Shown here piece after piece: positions 47,501 to 54,955 of a DNA stretch of 64,000 nt. The stretch's first letter is position 1. Every line of letters starts with the position of its first letter. A model generated the notes under the pieces. The model was given only the letters and a program-made list of their open reading frames with translations. It did no database searches and was not told the DNA's origin. Both the position numbers and the translations under genes were made by a program. This stretch comes from Paenibacillus agri (lineage in GTDB: Bacteria; Bacillota; Bacilli; Paenibacillales; Paenibacillaceae), in NCBI RefSeq assembly GCF_013359945.1, contig NZ_JABWCS010000201.1:1-64000 (forward strand), written 5' to 3'.

Positions 47501-48188
47501 CTGAGCAGTCCCGCTCACCAAGAGCAACAGCTTCGCCGAAGGCATTCCCGAAGATTTGAACCTCCACATGACGTGCCCGTGCAATGTATTTCTCCAGAAA
47601 AACACCGCCGTCGTTAAAGTTCGCCGTCGCTAGACGTGTGACAGAATCATAGGCTTCCCGCAGCGCCGACTCATCGCCGCATATTCTCATCCCAATCCCA
47701 CCGCCACCAGCAGTGCTCTTCAACATGACCGGATAACCGATCCCGGCTGCCTGTTCAACAGCGAGCTCCAGGGATGGAACCAATCCCGTGCCGGGCAGCA
47801 TGGGAACACCAGCCTGCTCAGCAATGGAACGTGCGGTATGTTTTAGCCCAAACATCTCAATATGCTCCGGGGAGGGGCCAATAAAAGTAATACCGTGTTC
47901 TCCGCAGGCCCTGGCAAAAGAAGCATTCTCACTCAGGAACCCATAACCCGGATGGATCGCATCCGCTCCGGCCGCTACCGCTGTCTGCAAAATAAGCGCT
48001 GCGTTCACATAGCTTTCTTTAGCCGGACCTTCTCCGATCAGGATGGATTCATCCGCTTGTTCAACATGAAGGCTGTCCCGGTCTGCCTTGGTGTACACTG
48101 CAACAGAGGCAATTCCCATGCTGCGAAGTGTACGAATAATTCTGACAGCGATGGCACCGCGATTGGCAATAAGCACTTTTTTAAACAT
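44568..48188 (-). CDS. Biotin-dependent urea/guanidine carboxylase
   Basis: A 1206-residue enzyme from ATG at 48186-48188 (SD GGGAG; an in-frame GTG three codons earlier is less likely). Residues 1-450 are biotin carboxylase ([41 protein letters not shown]). About 455-1090 is the carboxyltransferase domain of KipA/KipI type ([39 protein letters not shown]). The C-terminal BCCP has EESMKMEF with biotinyl-Lys1164. Family knowledge: copies linked to ykkC riboswitches and DUF1989 genes carboxylate guanidine rather than urea. The specificity-determining residue could not be judged by eye. Eight bases overlap the upstream gene. Confidence 0.9.
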   Translation of the reverse strand: MFKKVLIANRGAIAVRIIRTLRSMGIASVAVYTKADRDSLHVEQADESILIGEGPAKESYVNAALILQTAVAAGADAIHPGYGFLSENASFARACGEHGITFIGPSPEHIEMFGLKHTARSIAEQAGVPMLPGTGLVPSLELAVEQAAGIGYPVMLKSTAGGGGIGMRICGDESALREAYDSVTRLATANFNDGGVFLEKYIARARHVEVQIFGNAFGEAVALGERDCSVQRRNQKIIEETPAPNLPDSTRHEMHESARRLAATAGYRSAGTVEFLYDPESTEFYFLEVNTRLQVEHGVTEEVLGVDLVEWMILEAAGDLTNLAERIQPPQGHSLQVRLYAEDCFHDFRPSDGRIDNIVWPEGARIETWIQNGLEVTTLYDPMLAKIIVHGDSRPAAIEKMRIALDQLRVYGITTNQTYIHTFLATDLFQEGLVYTNMLSGFHPVEHALEVLDGGVQTTVQDYPGRKGYWDIGVPPSGPMDALSFRIGNILLGNAENAAGLEMTLRGGSYRFRDEMVFCLTGSDMAATLDGKSVPLYTPTLTAAGSTLILNESVSGMRSYLLVGGGLDMPLTLGSSSTFTLGGFGGHMGSALRPGAVLKVHPHPGTVRQPLSLQTIPEFTQKWTIGVIPGPHCTEEYLLTEYLEQLTETEWEVHFNSSRTGVRLIGPAPLWAREDGGDAGLHPSNIHDNAYAVGALDLTGDMPILLGPDGPSLGGFVCPVTTASAEFWKVGQLRPGDKLSFKLITVEEAEQLREEQNAFLDAMVNGQTTPSLPQLQDISTGGYMPLLAYEEDGRRFKIGIRCSGDENILIEYGDRELDLLYRFQVYVLMQAVKDSGNIPFIEMTPGIRSLQIHLDTTRITVKEAAAIILDLDLLLPSLESNEVPSRIVKLPLSWDDPATQLAIERYQQNVRPDAPWCPSNLEFIRRMNGLGSLEEVAEVVFNASYLVMGLGDVYLGAPVAVPLDPRHRLVTTKYNPARTWTPENAVGIGGAYLCVYGMEGPGGYQFVGRTVQMWNKFRSTANFEQGKPWLLRFFDQIQFYPVSQEELLQMREDFPRGEFVVEVEETTFNLGDYLRWLEQIQEQSFAFRQSQQAAFQQERAYWKELGIAEHVSEPESVEALEKQDLPEGSMGLSSSMSGSVWRVLVEVGQSVRKGEDLIIEESMKMEFPQKAPYDGIIASLYVSSGDQVRAGDCIAALYPAEEVNAS

Positions 48189-48855
48189 GAGTCTCACTCC
48201 CTTCTGCGTCCCAGATCAGCACTTGTGCAGGTGTAGGGTTGTATGCATTACATGGGTTATTGAGCTGCGGACAGTTACTGATCAGCACGGTTACAGGTAC
48301 AAGAGCGACCAGCTCCACATAACGTCCCGGGCCGGACACGCCATCTGCGAAGGTTAGCTCGCCTTCCGGTGTAACGGGGACATTCATGAAGAAGTTCACA
48401 TTAGGTACGAGATCTCTTTTGGAAAATTCACTCCGGCCCGACAGCATCAGCATGAACGTATCCCGGCAATTATGCATAGGTAGGGTATCGTGAGAATAAC
48501 GGACGGTATTACTCTGGGCCGAGCAGGCGCCTCCAATCGTATCGTGCCGTCCGCAAGTATCTGCGGTGATACGCAGCAGCTCCCGTCCGGATTCAGCCAC
48601 CAGCACTGAGCCTGTCGTCAAATACAGATTTTGCTGTCTGGTAATCGTCTGAATAGCACTGTAGTGATCTGCAGGATCTTCAGCCGCGTAAAACAACGTA
48701 TCCACCGCTTGATTTCCCTCCAGATCAAGGATTCGGAGCACCTGCCCGGCGGTAAGGTCATGAATCCAGCCTTCACCTGCCGGAATGATTTTGTCATAAA
48801 CAGCTTTGGCCGGATCGAGCGTGCTTTGTATAGGTTCAAATGTATAAGTGCTCAT
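48181..48855 (-). CDS. DUF1989 protein, urea-carboxylase-associated; carboxyguanidine deiminase subunit
   Basis: A 224-residue protein. [40 protein letters not shown] and [10 protein letters not shown] carry the Cys/His residues expected to bind metal in this family. CgdA and CgdB, both DUF1989 proteins, together deiminate carboxyguanidine to allophanate and NH3. This copy has the Cys-rich [11 protein letters not shown] motif, absent from the adjoining paralog, so it may be the metal-holding subunit (inference). It is one base from the upstream paralog and overlaps the carboxylase gene. Confidence 0.88.
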   Translation of the reverse strand: MSTYTFEPIQSTLDPAKAVYDKIIPAGEGWIHDLTAGQVLRILDLEGNQAVDTLFYAAEDPADHYSAIQTITRQQNLYLTTGSVLVAESGRELLRITADTCGRHDTIGGACSAQSNTVRYSHDTLPMHNCRDTFMLMLSGRSEFSKRDLVPNVNFFMNVPVTPEGELTFADGVSGPGRYVELVALVPVTVLISNCPQLNNPCNAYNPTPAQVLIWDAEGSETHV

Positions 48856-48856
48856 G

Positions 48857-49570
48857 TTAGTTCGCTCCCTTCAGTAACGAATAGGCATTCCATGTATTTT
48901 CAAAAGCTCTCCGGTTCTCATTGCAGTGAACTACACAGCGGTCATCAGGACTTACGGTCTCAGCATCACTTAACAGGAGTTCAATGGCGGTATCGGGGTA
49001 GCTTTCTTGCGGGTCCAGCGGATTAGGGGTGTTAGACAACACGAGAAGTACATCCATTTCTGTGCGAAGCGTAAGAGACTTACCTGCCGTTGGCTGCTGC
49101 TCATATCGCATTGTACCGTCCAGCTCACATACCACTTTGGAAAAAAAGTTAACCGGAATACTGAGATCGCGGGGGGCAAGCCCATGCCGGTACATTTCAA
49201 CGATCAGGTTCTCATAACCGCTGCGGAGCCAGGCGTTACGTTCATCCTGATACCGGCTGTAACCATATTTCCGATCCGTCATTGCTCGTGTTGTATACCC
49301 GGCTAAAGTGTCGTGCCAGCCTGCCGTGTCATTGGTAATCGATGCAAGCACCCGGCCCTGGTCACTCATGAGTACATGGCCCGCTGTCAAATAAGCGGTA
49401 TGTTGGGCCTTTAAAGTGTCAGGCATGTTATAACGCTCGGAAGGATCGGATGCATGATATAGCAGAGTTGTCAGATTGGCGCGTTCGCCAGTTGCTGTTA
49501 TTACAATGCTTTTCCCTCTGCGAATATAACCGGACCATTTGCCGCCTGCTTGAATACGGATTGAACTCAT
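48857..49570 (-). CDS. DUF1989 protein, second carboxyguanidine deiminase subunit
   Basis: A 237-residue paralog of the next gene. [40 protein letters not shown] and [18 protein letters not shown] follow the DUF1989 fold. The DTAGWHDT segment replaces CGRHDT of its partner, so a metal-binding Cys is absent here. It is the first gene of the operon, 35 bp after the riboswitch terminator tract, with AGGAGGG before ATG. Confidence 0.88.
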   Translation of the reverse strand: MSSIRIQAGGKWSGYIRRGKSIVITATGERANLTTLLYHASDPSERYNMPDTLKAQHTAYLTAGHVLMSDQGRVLASITNDTAGWHDTLAGYTTRAMTDRKYGYSRYQDERNAWLRSGYENLIVEMYRHGLAPRDLSIPVNFFSKVVCELDGTMRYEQQPTAGKSLTLRTEMDVLLVLSNTPNPLDPQESYPDTAIELLLSDAETVSPDDRCVVHCNENRRAFENTWNAYSLLKGAN

Positions 49571-49589
49571 GTCATTCCCTCCTGTTAGT

Positions 49590-49650
49590 GAAAAAAATAA
49601 AAAAGCCCGGGAGAAATACCAAAGATAAGACTTGGTAAATTCTCCCGGGC
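49590..49650 (-). terminator. Riboswitch expression-platform terminator
   Basis: On the minus strand GCCCGGGAGAA pairs with TTCTCCCGGGC, and TTTTTTATTTTTTT follows. The first arm is also the conserved 3' part of the guanidine aptamer, so ligand-bound aptamer and terminator are mutually exclusive. Confidence 0.9.
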
Positions 49651-49739
49651 TTTTTTCCCGCCGTGTACACGGTTGCTAAGTGGCATCCATGCGTTTTCTC
49701 TCGGACCAGTCAACCGTCAGAGCAGTTCGGAACCCTAGA
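49641..49739 (-). promoter_or_regulatory. Guanidine-I (ykkC) riboswitch aptamer
   Basis: Read on the minus strand, the three conserved ykkC blocks occur in order: CTAGGGTTCCG (49728-49738), ACTGGTCCGAGAG (about 49698-49710) and ACACGGCGGGAAAAAAGCCC then GGGAGA (49641-49666). Guanidine binding would sequester the first terminator arm and allow transcription of the DUF1989/carboxylase/allophanate hydrolase operon (an ON switch). The ligand assignment rests on class knowledge. Confidence 0.95.
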
Positions 49740-49760
49740 AAACATTTGTTATTCGGTTTG

Positions 49761-49777
49761 TGTAAACAATCCTAACA
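49761..49777. promoter_or_regulatory. GlnR/TnrA-type site over the riboswitch-operon promoter
   Basis: TGTAAACAATCCTAACA matches TGTNA-N7-TNACA exactly. It covers the minus-strand -10 TAGGAT (49769-49774), which has -35 TTGTCA (49792-49797) 17 bp upstream. Binding here would be expected to repress under nitrogen excess (GlnR-like). Confidence 0.7.
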
Positions 49778-49917
49778 CACAATAAAATTCATGACAACAA
49801 AATATTTCGAATTTTTAGTTATTTCAATAATAGCGACGATTTCAGTGTTAGATTATTGGTTATTTTTTTGAAAACCGAAGAAAAAAAGCTTGTTTTTCAC
49901 GAAAAACCTTGATTTAA

Positions 49918-49934
49918 TGTGAGGTGTCATGACA
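49918..49934. promoter_or_regulatory. Second GlnR/TnrA-type site, upstream of the permease gene
   Basis: TGTGAGGTGTCATGACA matches TGTNA-N7-TNACA exactly and lies 49 bp before the permease ATG. No convincing sigma-A promoter could be placed relative to it. Confidence 0.65.
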
Positions 49935-49982
49935 TTGGTTTAAAACAGCAAGTATTCATCGCAAACTGAAGGAGGAGATTTT

Positions 49983-51308
49983 ATGTCAGATAATCTGACC
50001 TTGAAAAGAAATTTATCTCTAGTACATGTCGTGACCATGGGGTTGTCCTGGATGTCGCCTATGATTTTTTTCACCAGCTTCGGTGTGTTGTATGCAGGAT
50101 CTGGTGGTATGCTTTTGGCCGCATATCTCCTGGCTTTTGTAGCGATCTTGTTCACGGCTTTAAGTTATGGTCAAATGGCTCGTGCCTTCCCTGTGTCAGG
50201 TTCCGCGTATACGTATGTCACGAAGTCCATGAATCCTTTCATCGGCTTCCTGGTGGGCTGGGCCATTCTACTGGATTATCTTTTCTCTTGTATCATTGCA
50301 GTGCTCATGTTCGGTATCAATCTGCATGCACAGTTTACCTCCGTTCCTACCTCCTTCTGGATTGTCGGATGTACCCTTGTGGTCATGATCATTAATATCA
50401 TCGGGATTAAGACTTCAGCCAACGTTAGCAAAATCTTTGTGCTGATGCAGATCATCTTCATTGCCGGGTTCTGCTCCTTGCTTGTGTATAGAGCGTTGCA
50501 AGGCGGTATAACTGCCGGATTGAACCCTTTTGCAGCTAAAGAAGGTGTATCTTTCTCATCCATCCTTGCCGGTGCTTCGCTTGTCTGCTTCTCTTTCCTT
50601 GGATTTGATTCCATTACTACGATGGCCGAAGAAACCAAGAATCCGAAGAAAACCATTCCCCGTGCCATTTTAGTGATCGTTTTGTTGGCAGGTTTAATGT
50701 ATTTCGGCACGGCTTACCTCATTCAGCAAATGTACCCTTCCTTTACATCCACCAATGTGGACTCTGCAGGATTTGAATTGATGCAATCCATCGGAGGCAG
50801 TCTGCTTGCATCCCTCTTCACCTTCGTCATTATTTTCTCCGTACTGTCCCAAGGGATGTCTTCCATGACGACCGTAACCCGCCTATTGTTCGTAATGGGC
50901 AGAACCTCCCTGCTGCCGCGAAAATTCGCATCTGTCCACCCTACATTACGAACCCCTGTATTCAACATTATTTTGGCAAGCGTAATCTCGTTGTCCGCGA
51001 TCTTCATCAGCCTCGAAACCGCGATCAAATTTGTTAATTTTGGCGCATTAACCGCATTTCTGTTCGTGAATCTCTCCGTCATTTTCCATTACATCATTCG
51101 TCAAAAGCAACGTTCTCCGAAGGATCTGTTCTTACGTTTTCTCTGCCCGCTTATCGGCGCAGGATTTGTATTTTATCTCATCACGCTGTTGGATCTCTCA
51201 TCGTTGCTGCTGGGCTCTGGGTGGCTTGTTGTAGGATTTATGTACTACACTTTGAGAGGAATGAAATCAGCTCCATTACCAATGGTGGAGGTGGATAAAG
51301 CAGTCTAG
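49983..51308 (+). CDS. APC-superfamily amino acid/amine permease
   Basis: A 441-residue, 12-helix transporter. The first helix region has GLSWMSPMIFFTSFGVLYAG and the second YGQMARAFPVSGSAYTYV, the conserved APC TM1/TM2 elements; FDSITTMAEETKNPKKTIPR is the TM6-7 loop signature. GGAGGAG precedes ATG. It is divergent from the guanidine operon and carries a GlnR/TnrA-type site, so it may import guanidine, a guanidino compound or another nitrogen source (inference). No riboswitch is seen on its own transcript. Confidence 0.85.
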   Translation: MSDNLTLKRNLSLVHVVTMGLSWMSPMIFFTSFGVLYAGSGGMLLAAYLLAFVAILFTALSYGQMARAFPVSGSAYTYVTKSMNPFIGFLVGWAILLDYLFSCIIAVLMFGINLHAQFTSVPTSFWIVGCTLVVMIINIIGIKTSANVSKIFVLMQIIFIAGFCSLLVYRALQGGITAGLNPFAAKEGVSFSSILAGASLVCFSFLGFDSITTMAEETKNPKKTIPRAILVIVLLAGLMYFGTAYLIQQMYPSFTSTNVDSAGFELMQSIGGSLLASLFTFVIIFSVLSQGMSSMTTVTRLLFVMGRTSLLPRKFASVHPTLRTPVFNIILASVISLSAIFISLETAIKFVNFGALTAFLFVNLSVIFHYIIRQKQRSPKDLFLRFLCPLIGAGFVFYLITLLDLSSLLLGSGWLVVGFMYYTLRGMKSAPLPMVEVDKAV

Positions 51309-51383
51309 GATCACCAGGACATCATAAAGTGATGAACATACCCATTTTCAAATAAAAAGTGGTTATTACTACAAAGTCAGCAC

Positions 51384-51414
51384 AAAAAGACGGGCTTCTC
51401 AGCTCGTCTTTTAA
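51384..51414. terminator. Bidirectional terminator after the permease
   Basis: AAAAAGACGGGC and GCTCGTCTTTT arms with A/T tracts on both sides, between the convergent permease and NUDIX genes. Confidence 0.75.
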
Positions 51415-51482
51415 TTTGCATGAATTACTATTGATGCTTTCCTATAGTCAGCTTGCTGTAGGGCAGAGAGGCACCAGTCCTT

Positions 51483-52124
51483 TTATCGGATAAATGGTTT
51501 CTTAATTAAACACTCTCTTATTAGTCTCGCAATATGTTGATAAAATGATTCCTCATGGGGAACGAAGTGATCTTTATCAAACATCTTCTTCATGGGAATC
51601 CTTACCCCACCGCATTCTATAATAAATCCACTGGCTTGAATCTGCTCCTTCTCCCCGTGCCAAAGATCGTAAAAATCATCAAATTCGGCCTTGAAAATCC
51701 CAGCTACCTCTTCTTCTTGTAGTGTAAAATCTTCAAGTGTTTTTGTGTATCTATAAAGAAATACATTCGCCAGCTCTTTATCAATAAGGCTAGGCTGCTC
51801 GGTAATATAATCAATAACTCCTAATGACTTTAATTCATCAATGGTAACCTCAATACCTATTTCTTCGTGCACTTCTCTTATTCCATCTAGCACAGTTTCA
51901 TGAGCTAATATATGTCCGGCGGCTGTAATGTCCAGTAGATTCGGATAATCCTTCTTCTGATCACTCCGGAGTTGCAGGTAGATATATTCTTTATCCCCTT
52001 CACTGCTTATAAACCAACAGTGAAACGTTTCGTGCCAATGTCCAAATCTGTGTACTTCCTCGCGTGTGGATACCCCGATTGGATTTCGATTATCATCAAA
52101 AATCTTCAGCATTTCACTATTCAC
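51483..52124 (-). CDS. NUDIX hydrolase, isopentenyl-diphosphate isomerase-like subgroup
   Basis: About 213 residues from a GTG at 52122-52124, chosen because GGAGG lies 10 bases upstream; ATG codons at 52142 and 52112 are alternatives. The fold begins LKIFDDNRNPIGVSTREEVH and FHCWFI, followed by the NUDIX box AAGHILAHETVLDGIREVHE with EEIGI. Members hydrolyse nucleoside diphosphate-linked compounds or act on unknown substrates. It overlaps the DUF5071 stop, so the two are coupled. Confidence 0.82.
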   Translation of the reverse strand: MNSEMLKIFDDNRNPIGVSTREEVHRFGHWHETFHCWFISSEGDKEYIYLQLRSDQKKDYPNLLDITAAGHILAHETVLDGIREVHEEIGIEVTIDELKSLGVIDYITEQPSLIDKELANVFLYRYTKTLEDFTLQEEEVAGIFKAEFDDFYDLWHGEKEQIQASGFIIECGGVRIPMKKMFDKDHFVPHEESFYQHIARLIRECLIKKPFIR

Positions 52125-52767
52125 GATTGAGCCTGCCTCCATTCGTATTTATCATTGTCTCAATTTCCTGGTAACGGCGAAGCAAATTTTCGTACTGATC
52201 TTTTTCCTTCAAGGACTTGCGGTTAACCTCTATGTAATTTAAGATTCCCCTGGCATCCGTGTTTAGAATATGTAACCTTTCAAGCTCTAACTCCGCGAAA
52301 ATGACCCTTTGTTCTTTTGTAACACTATTAAGACCTTCTTCTATTTCACGCAATTTTCCAGCTAATAGCTCCGTTGCTTCGCTCGCTTCTATCAGAAGAT
52401 GTTTATACAAAATTTCAATGGACAGCAGATCTGTATCTTCATAGTGATCCATCGTTTGTGCTAGCTCTCGCAGGTCTGAGGACAATTCTGAAATCAGTTC
52501 CGTATTCCAATCTTTTATCAAATAAGAGAGGATGTTGTATGTCCAGATACTGTCGGATTGAGAAAAGATGATTTTGAGGTGCGGTATGGTTTCAACCTTA
52601 TACTTAAGTAACACGTCCATCATTGCGGAAGCAATAGGCCAGTTCATATCCTGTATCCATTCCAATAGTTCTGGTAACAAGGGAATTACTACTTCTCTTT
52701 CCATGCTTGCAAGGGCTTCAACACTTTTACAATCATGCTTATCAACGGGTAGATAGGTGTGATTCAT
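52117..52767 (-). CDS. DUF5071-domain protein
   Basis: A 216-residue soluble protein. The N-terminal half follows the DUF5071 pattern: LPVDKHDCKSVEAL, LLPELLEWIQDMNWPIASAM and VETIPHLKIIF. The C-terminal half (about 110-216) is a charged helical region with likely coiled coil (KSLKEKDQYENLLRRYQEIE). DUF5071 proteins occur near toxin-immunity and repair loci, but no function is established. It is translationally coupled to the NUDIX gene. SD GGGGAG precedes ATG. Confidence 0.78.
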   Translation of the reverse strand: MNHTYLPVDKHDCKSVEALASMEREVVIPLLPELLEWIQDMNWPIASAMMDVLLKYKVETIPHLKIIFSQSDSIWTYNILSYLIKDWNTELISELSSDLRELAQTMDHYEDTDLLSIEILYKHLLIEASEATELLAGKLREIEEGLNSVTKEQRVIFAELELERLHILNTDARGILNYIEVNRKSLKEKDQYENLLRRYQEIETMINTNGGRLNRE

Positions 52768-52883
52768 ATGCGGGACTCCCCTTTATTAAAGAACTTTCGT
52801 GAGTGAAAACCCTGTACTAGATAGAACGCATTAAAAAACAAACATAGTCAAGAAAAAAGAGAGCTTACATATAGGATGTGAAA

Positions 52884-53070
52884 TTAGCGGCATTTTTGTA
52901 CCTTAAATCCTCTACAGCTGAGCTTTAGTGGAGATTAAGTGCAATAATGTACCTTAAATATTCCAGAATACCCCGTACAGCCTGCTTTTTCGAAAAACAA
53001 GATACAATAATGCCCTTATTTACCTCATTTACTTAATTCAAAGGAAAATAAGGTACAAAAATGCCGTTAG
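52884..53070. repeat. Inverted-repeat-bounded intergenic element
   Basis: TTAGCGGCATTTTTGTACCT (52884-52903, continuing TA) is the near reverse complement of TAAGGTACAAAAATGCCGTT (53049-53068, continuing AG). Two further degenerate internal copies (GCAATAATGTACCTTAAA near 52944 and ACAATAATGCCCTTATTT near 53006) lie between. No ORF. It could be a MITE or a REP-like structure. Confidence 0.65.
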
Positions 53071-53087
53071 TTGGGTAGATGCTCCCA

Positions 53088-53277
53088 CTTTTTCACTGTT
53101 AAGACGACTGACGAATAGGAATTTAACGCTTCTAGTGGTTGAAGTCTGTCGACAGACTATGATCCGGTGCTAACTTTCCCCTAGAAAGCTTTCAGCTGAG
53201 CGCTTTGCGCCTACAGTTCCCAACTTCCCCGTTCACTCATACTCGCTTTTTGTTAATTTCTATTGTTCGGCTTATGT
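53088..53277. repeat. Degenerate second copy of the MITE-like element
   Basis: Its right part aligns well with 12790-12857: CTACAGTTCC, AACTTCCCC, TCGCTTTTTGTTA and GTTCGGCTTATGTAA have counterparts there. The left end AAGACGACTGACGAATAGG is weakly similar to the left terminal repeat. The interior is diverged and contains the palindrome AGTCTGTCGACAGACT. Confidence 0.55.
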
Positions 53278-53328
53278 AATCCTTTAATTATATCAATTCC
53301 CCCTGTTCTAATGAATGACATCCTTTTA

Positions 53329-53380
53329 TTGACAAAATGTAATGAGGTGATTACAGTTGAAGTGTAACTACCTCATTACA
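53329..53380 (+). promoter_or_regulatory. XRE-gene promoter with twin palindromic operators
   Basis: TTGACA (53329-53334), 17-bp spacer and TACAGT (53352-53357). Palindrome 1, TGTAATGAGGTGATTACA (53338-53355), lies in the promoter; palindrome 2, TGTAACTACCTCATTACA (53363-53380), follows. The whole region is also an inverted repeat with AATGTAATGAGGT and ACCTCATTACATT arms. It is likely an autoregulatory site. Confidence 0.65.
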
Positions 53381-53401
53381 TTTAGAAAGGAACCCGTTAC
53401 A

Positions 53402-53611
53402 TTGATCAAGAATCGTCTTAAAGTTTTGCGAGCTGAACGTGACTGGACACAAGCTGATTTGGCAGAACGTGTTGGGATCTCACGACAAGCAGTCATCTCC
53501 ATTGAGAAGTATAAGTACACACCGTCGTTAGAGTTGGCTTTCAACATTGCGAAGGCATTTAATGTATCCATTAATGAAGTATTTGTACCTGAGGAGGATG
53601 AAGAACAATGA
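53402..53611 (+). CDS. Small XRE-family (YgzD-like) regulator
   Basis: A 69-residue protein from TTG at 53402, preceded by AAAGGA; the upstream in-frame TTG at 53357 would place the operator inside the gene. It is a single XRE helix-turn-helix: KNRLKVLRAERDWTQADLAE, VGISRQAVISIEKYKYTPSL and FNVSINEVF. Acidic tail EEDEEQ. The next gene's ATG overlaps its stop (ATGA), as in many Bacillales XRE/membrane-protein pairs. Confidence 0.85.
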   Translation: MIKNRLKVLRAERDWTQADLAERVGISRQAVISIEKYKYTPSLELAFNIAKAFNVSINEVFVPEEDEEQ

Positions 53612-53931
53612 GTTATCAATTTGTACTGTTAGCAGTGGCGGTTGTATTAGGAATATGTTTTATCTTTCTTCAATGCTTTAAAGCTATAAAAGTAACTAAA
53701 TACAAAAATGATGAACGCTGGCAACTCGTTCAGAATAAGGCGAGCCATGTGGCAATGCACTACAATAGTGTACTTGGTTTCCTAATTTGCATTGGATTTG
53801 CTATTACATCATTTGTTGATACTCAATTTACAATATCTCTTAATTTAGCACTACAGTACTTGCTACTTGCATTTTTTTTACGAGACACAATAGAATTAAT
53901 TGCTTTACTTCATTTTGATAAAGTTTTATAG
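53608..53931 (+). CDS. Small membrane protein co-expressed with the XRE regulator
   Basis: A 107-residue protein with three membrane helices: residues 5-25 (FVLLAVAVVLGICFIFLQCF), about 55-75 (VLGFLICIGFAITSFV) and about 82-100. The loop KVTKYKNDERWQLVQNKAS resembles DUF2178-type proteins that accompany XRE regulators. Function unknown; translational coupling suggests a joint role. Confidence 0.75.
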   Translation: MSYQFVLLAVAVVLGICFIFLQCFKAIKVTKYKNDERWQLVQNKASHVAMHYNSVLGFLICIGFAITSFVDTQFTISLNLALQYLLLAFFLRDTIELIALLHFDKVL

Positions 53932-53936
53932 GACTG

Positions 53937-53971
53937 TGTCAGGCTGTCGAGGAATTCTCGACAGCCTGACA
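53937..53971. terminator. Perfect hairpin after the XRE operon
   Basis: TGTCAGGCTGTCGAG and CTCGACAGCCTGACA arms around GAATT. No T tract on either side, so it may block RNA decay or be a weak terminator shared with the convergent hydrolase gene. Confidence 0.55.
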
Positions 53972-53994
53972 TACGCCACGTTCGGCGGTACATG

Positions 53995-54813
53995 CTAATG
54001 CGTTAGATCCTCAAGAAATGCATTCATCACCTGATAAAATCCGTTTAAGTCATCGGAATGGACGCCGTGTCCGCAATCTTCGAAAACAGCAAGTTTTGTG
54101 TTTGACCTTCTAGCCTCCATCTGTTCCGCTTGGGGTAAGTCGAAAAAGATGCTTTTTCTGCCATGAATCAGTAGAATAGGACAACTGGATGATAACCAGT
54201 CCTCCCACCAATCCCCATTTACTTGTGCTATGGTAGTTTGCAGCCCTTTCATGTCGGTGCGGAATCCCCAGCCCTGCTCATCCTCCAACACACTTTCTGA
54301 GAAATAATCGATCGCCCGAAGGCCAATGTTTATAAGCGAATCTCTCAATTCTTTTAAGGAGGCTGACCGGTAAGGGAGTTTGTTAGCAAATGAGAAGTCA
54401 GAATCAATCTCTGCACCGATATCTTCAACAATCACAGCCTGAACCAATTCGGGGTAACGGGCGGCGAACTGATAAGCATTTACCCCGCCTAAGGAATGAC
54501 CCAGGATCGTTACCGGTTGCCCTCCAAGCTCCGTTTGAATCAGGTTTAGAACATCTGTTACATAATGATCTCTGGAGTACTCGTCCTGTAGAGCATGCTC
54601 ACTCCAACCATGACCGCGTTGATCTAAACAAATCACCCGCCATTTGCTGAACTTGGCCGCTAATTCCGAGAATGTTCTAGCATTGGCCATAGCCCCATGG
54701 AGCATCACTAGTATTTGTTCACTTTCACCGCCAAAGTCTAAGTAAGATAGCTGAAGATTTCCGGATTTGAAATATTTCCGCACTGCCGTAATTTCATGAT
54801 GAGTATTTGACAC
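53995..54813 (-). CDS. Alpha/beta hydrolase
   Basis: A 272-residue serine hydrolase. HGAMANA near residue 39 is the oxyanion region, LDQRGHGWSEH follows, and the nucleophile Ser107 sits in LGHSLGG. EDCGHGVHSDD near the C-terminus supplies the catalytic His. The usual acid-loop motif GxxD reads HGRKS here, so the acid residue is not obvious. Substrate unknown. It is monocistronic. Confidence 0.85.
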   Translation of the reverse strand: MSNTHHEITAVRKYFKSGNLQLSYLDFGGESEQILVMLHGAMANARTFSELAAKFSKWRVICLDQRGHGWSEHALQDEYSRDHYVTDVLNLIQTELGGQPVTILGHSLGGVNAYQFAARYPELVQAVIVEDIGAEIDSDFSFANKLPYRSASLKELRDSLINIGLRAIDYFSESVLEDEQGWGFRTDMKGLQTTIAQVNGDWWEDWLSSSCPILLIHGRKSIFFDLPQAEQMEARRSNTKLAVFEDCGHGVHSDDLNGFYQVMNAFLEDLTH

Positions 54814-54901
54814 CTGTAATCTTTCCCCTTCCAGAATAGGATTCTAGTTGAACTTACAGGTTAAAGTATACACATTAATAGTGACAGACATTGTCATAGT
54901 C

Positions 54902-54940
54902 AAAAAAAAGAACGACCGCAGTCCAGGTCGATCGTTCTTG
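54902..54940 (-). terminator. Intrinsic terminator of the FAD monooxygenase gene
   Basis: AAGAACGATCGACC and GGTCGTTCTT arms (one bulged base pair) followed by a run of eight T on the minus strand. Confidence 0.85.
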
Positions 54941-54955
54941 GATTAAATATAGTAT

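Noticed and set aside
44568-48188. The carboxylase considered as acetyl-CoA or pyruvate carboxylase.
   Set aside because: The middle region is of KipA/KipI (allophanate-linked) type, and the neighbours are DUF1989 and allophanate hydrolase.
49840-49860. A third GlnR/TnrA-like site (TGTTAGATTATTGGTTA).
   Set aside because: It fails the TNACA half-site at two positions.
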